NCBI GenBank assembly: GCA_041784625.1
Contig: JBHBDS010000082.1
Location: 1-14,662 of the forward strand
Length of the DNA: 14,662 bases
Reading direction: 5' to 3'
Origin: JAUNKE01 sp041784625
Lineage (GTDB): Bacteria > Bacillota > Clostridia > Peptostreptococcales > Filifactoraceae
Under the pieces are notes generated by a model. That model searched no databases, was not told the DNA's origin, and saw nothing but the letters and a program-made list of their open reading frames with translations. Of this stretch, positions 14,250-14,662 are shown piece by piece. Numbering within the stretch: the first letter of the stretch is position 1; every line of letters starts with the position of its first letter. The position numbers were made by a program, and so were the translations under genes.

Positions 14250-14477
14250 TTGGAAAATTTCCAATTTATTTCCAATGGATGTCCAACCGAAAAATTGGAT
14301 AATTTCCAGTAAGAGAATAAGAGTATAAGAGATATAGAGAAAAAGAAAAAAAAGAAAAAGACCCCCCCTGACGCTCCCTCATAAATTCGGTCGCTCCCCC
14401 CTAAGGGGGAACCGCCAAAAAATAAAAAACCAACTAGGCAGCTACGAGGGGAAAAACCAACCTGGAGGTAAAAGAAA
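14250..14477. other. Degraded linker of the replisome organizer, with dyads and GC-rich hairpin
   Basis: Frames shifted by one read DWKISNLFPMDVQPKNW (from about 14247), then, in another frame, ENKSIRDIEKKKKK to a stop near 14382. Both look like the low-complexity linker that usually follows the N-terminal domain. A perfect dyad ATTGGAAA-A-TTTCCAAT lies at 14249-14265, with more TTGGA/TCCAA half-sites up to 14310. A hairpin of CCCCC (14396-14400) and GGGGG (14405-14409), with outer CGGT/ACCG, lies near 14388-14414. No intact gene is present. Confidence 0.5.
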
Positions 14478-14662
14478 ATGAGCAAGGTAAATTACACAGA
14501 CAAAGCAACGGCGATGGTATGGGAATTAGAAATCCCGCAGGTAGAAGAAATTAAAGGCTTGTACGAGGAACTACTAGAGCAACACCCACAGACTGGCGAG
14601 GGTTTCCCGTTAGCGGTTTTGTATATGGCAGGCTACATTAACGGCAAGATGGAGCAGGAACA
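14478..14662 (+). CDS. Phage early protein of unknown function, cut by the window edge
   Basis: Starts at the ATG at 14478, 9 nt after TGGAGG. The first 61 residues are visible: MSKVNYTDKATAMVWEL, a helical acidic stretch (QVEEIKGLYEELLEQHP), then GFPLAVLYMAGYINGKM. No stop occurs before the edge. No family is recognised from this much; codon use and ribosome site support a real gene in the early operon. Confidence 0.75.
   Translation, partial: MSKVNYTDKATAMVWELEIPQVEEIKGLYEELLEQHPQTGEGFPLAVLYMAGYINGKMEQE

Larger units (their letters stand above)
9780..14662. mobile_element. Left arm of a prophage or phage-like element (runs off the window)
   Basis: An integrase and a repressor on the minus strand face a Cro-like protein, antirepressor, excisionase-like protein and replisome organizer on the plus strand. 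This is the standard lysogeny and early-region order of temperate siphoviruses of Bacillota. The left boundary should lie between the JetA relic start (9755) and the integrase stop (9933). I cannot identify the core attachment sequence because the other end is outside the window. No tRNA gene is seen at the junction. No structural or conjugation genes are visible, so a phage-like ICE or phage-plasmid is not excluded. Confidence 0.8.

Overview
The window looks like chromosome of a low-GC Bacillota, most likely a clostridial-type anaerobe. The evidence is AT-rich intergenic DNA, strong AGGAGG-type ribosome sites, a class II aldolase, a RocB-type M20 hydrolase, a single-chain pyruvate carboxylase, and a phage lysogeny module with Rha/KilAC and DnaD-like replisome organizer proteins. 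I cannot name a genus from sequence alone.

Positions 1-9480 are host housekeeping DNA. A terminator from an upstream unit (61-100) is followed by a gap holding a perfect 17-bp dyad. Then come fba (class II fructose-bisphosphate aldolase), its terminator, and a HAD-IIA sugar-phosphatase-like gene with its own terminator. On the minus strand lie a RocB-family M20 hydrolase and, further on, a full-length pyruvate carboxylase (pyc). Between them on the plus strand is a lone ImmA/IrrE-type metallopeptidase. A gap of about 650 bp upstream of pyc carries two copies of a degenerate repeat 66 bp apart. It ends at a near-consensus promoter driving a structured non-coding RNA of about 200 nt, closed by a 9-bp terminal stem and followed by a hairpin terminator.

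Positions 9495-9755 (minus) hold a relic not visible as an intact ORF: the first ~86 codons of a DUF3375 protein (JetA of the Wadjet anti-plasmid system). It has an in-frame stop at codon 39, and the rest of the gene is gone.

From roughly 9780 to the right edge is the left (lysogeny and early) arm of a prophage or phage-like element. On the minus strand are a tyrosine integrase with an arm-binding N-terminus, flanked by candidate arm sites, and a HTH repressor. A compact divergent switch follows, in which both promoters carry a TTGCAT -35 inside overlapping dyads. Rightward there are a Cro-like protein, a Rha/KilAC antirepressor, a small unknown protein and an excisionase-like HTH protein. 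A 380-bp non-coding block then carries three helically phased repeat arrays (22, 11 and 11 bp), followed by a short replisome organizer N-terminal domain gene. The arrays beside an initiator-type gene suggest the replication origin of the element. Downstream, out-of-frame coding remnants suggest the replisome organizer has lost its C-terminal part. The last gene runs off the window.

The points most worth following up are the Wadjet relic beside the integration region, the structured RNA, and the phased-repeat origin candidate.
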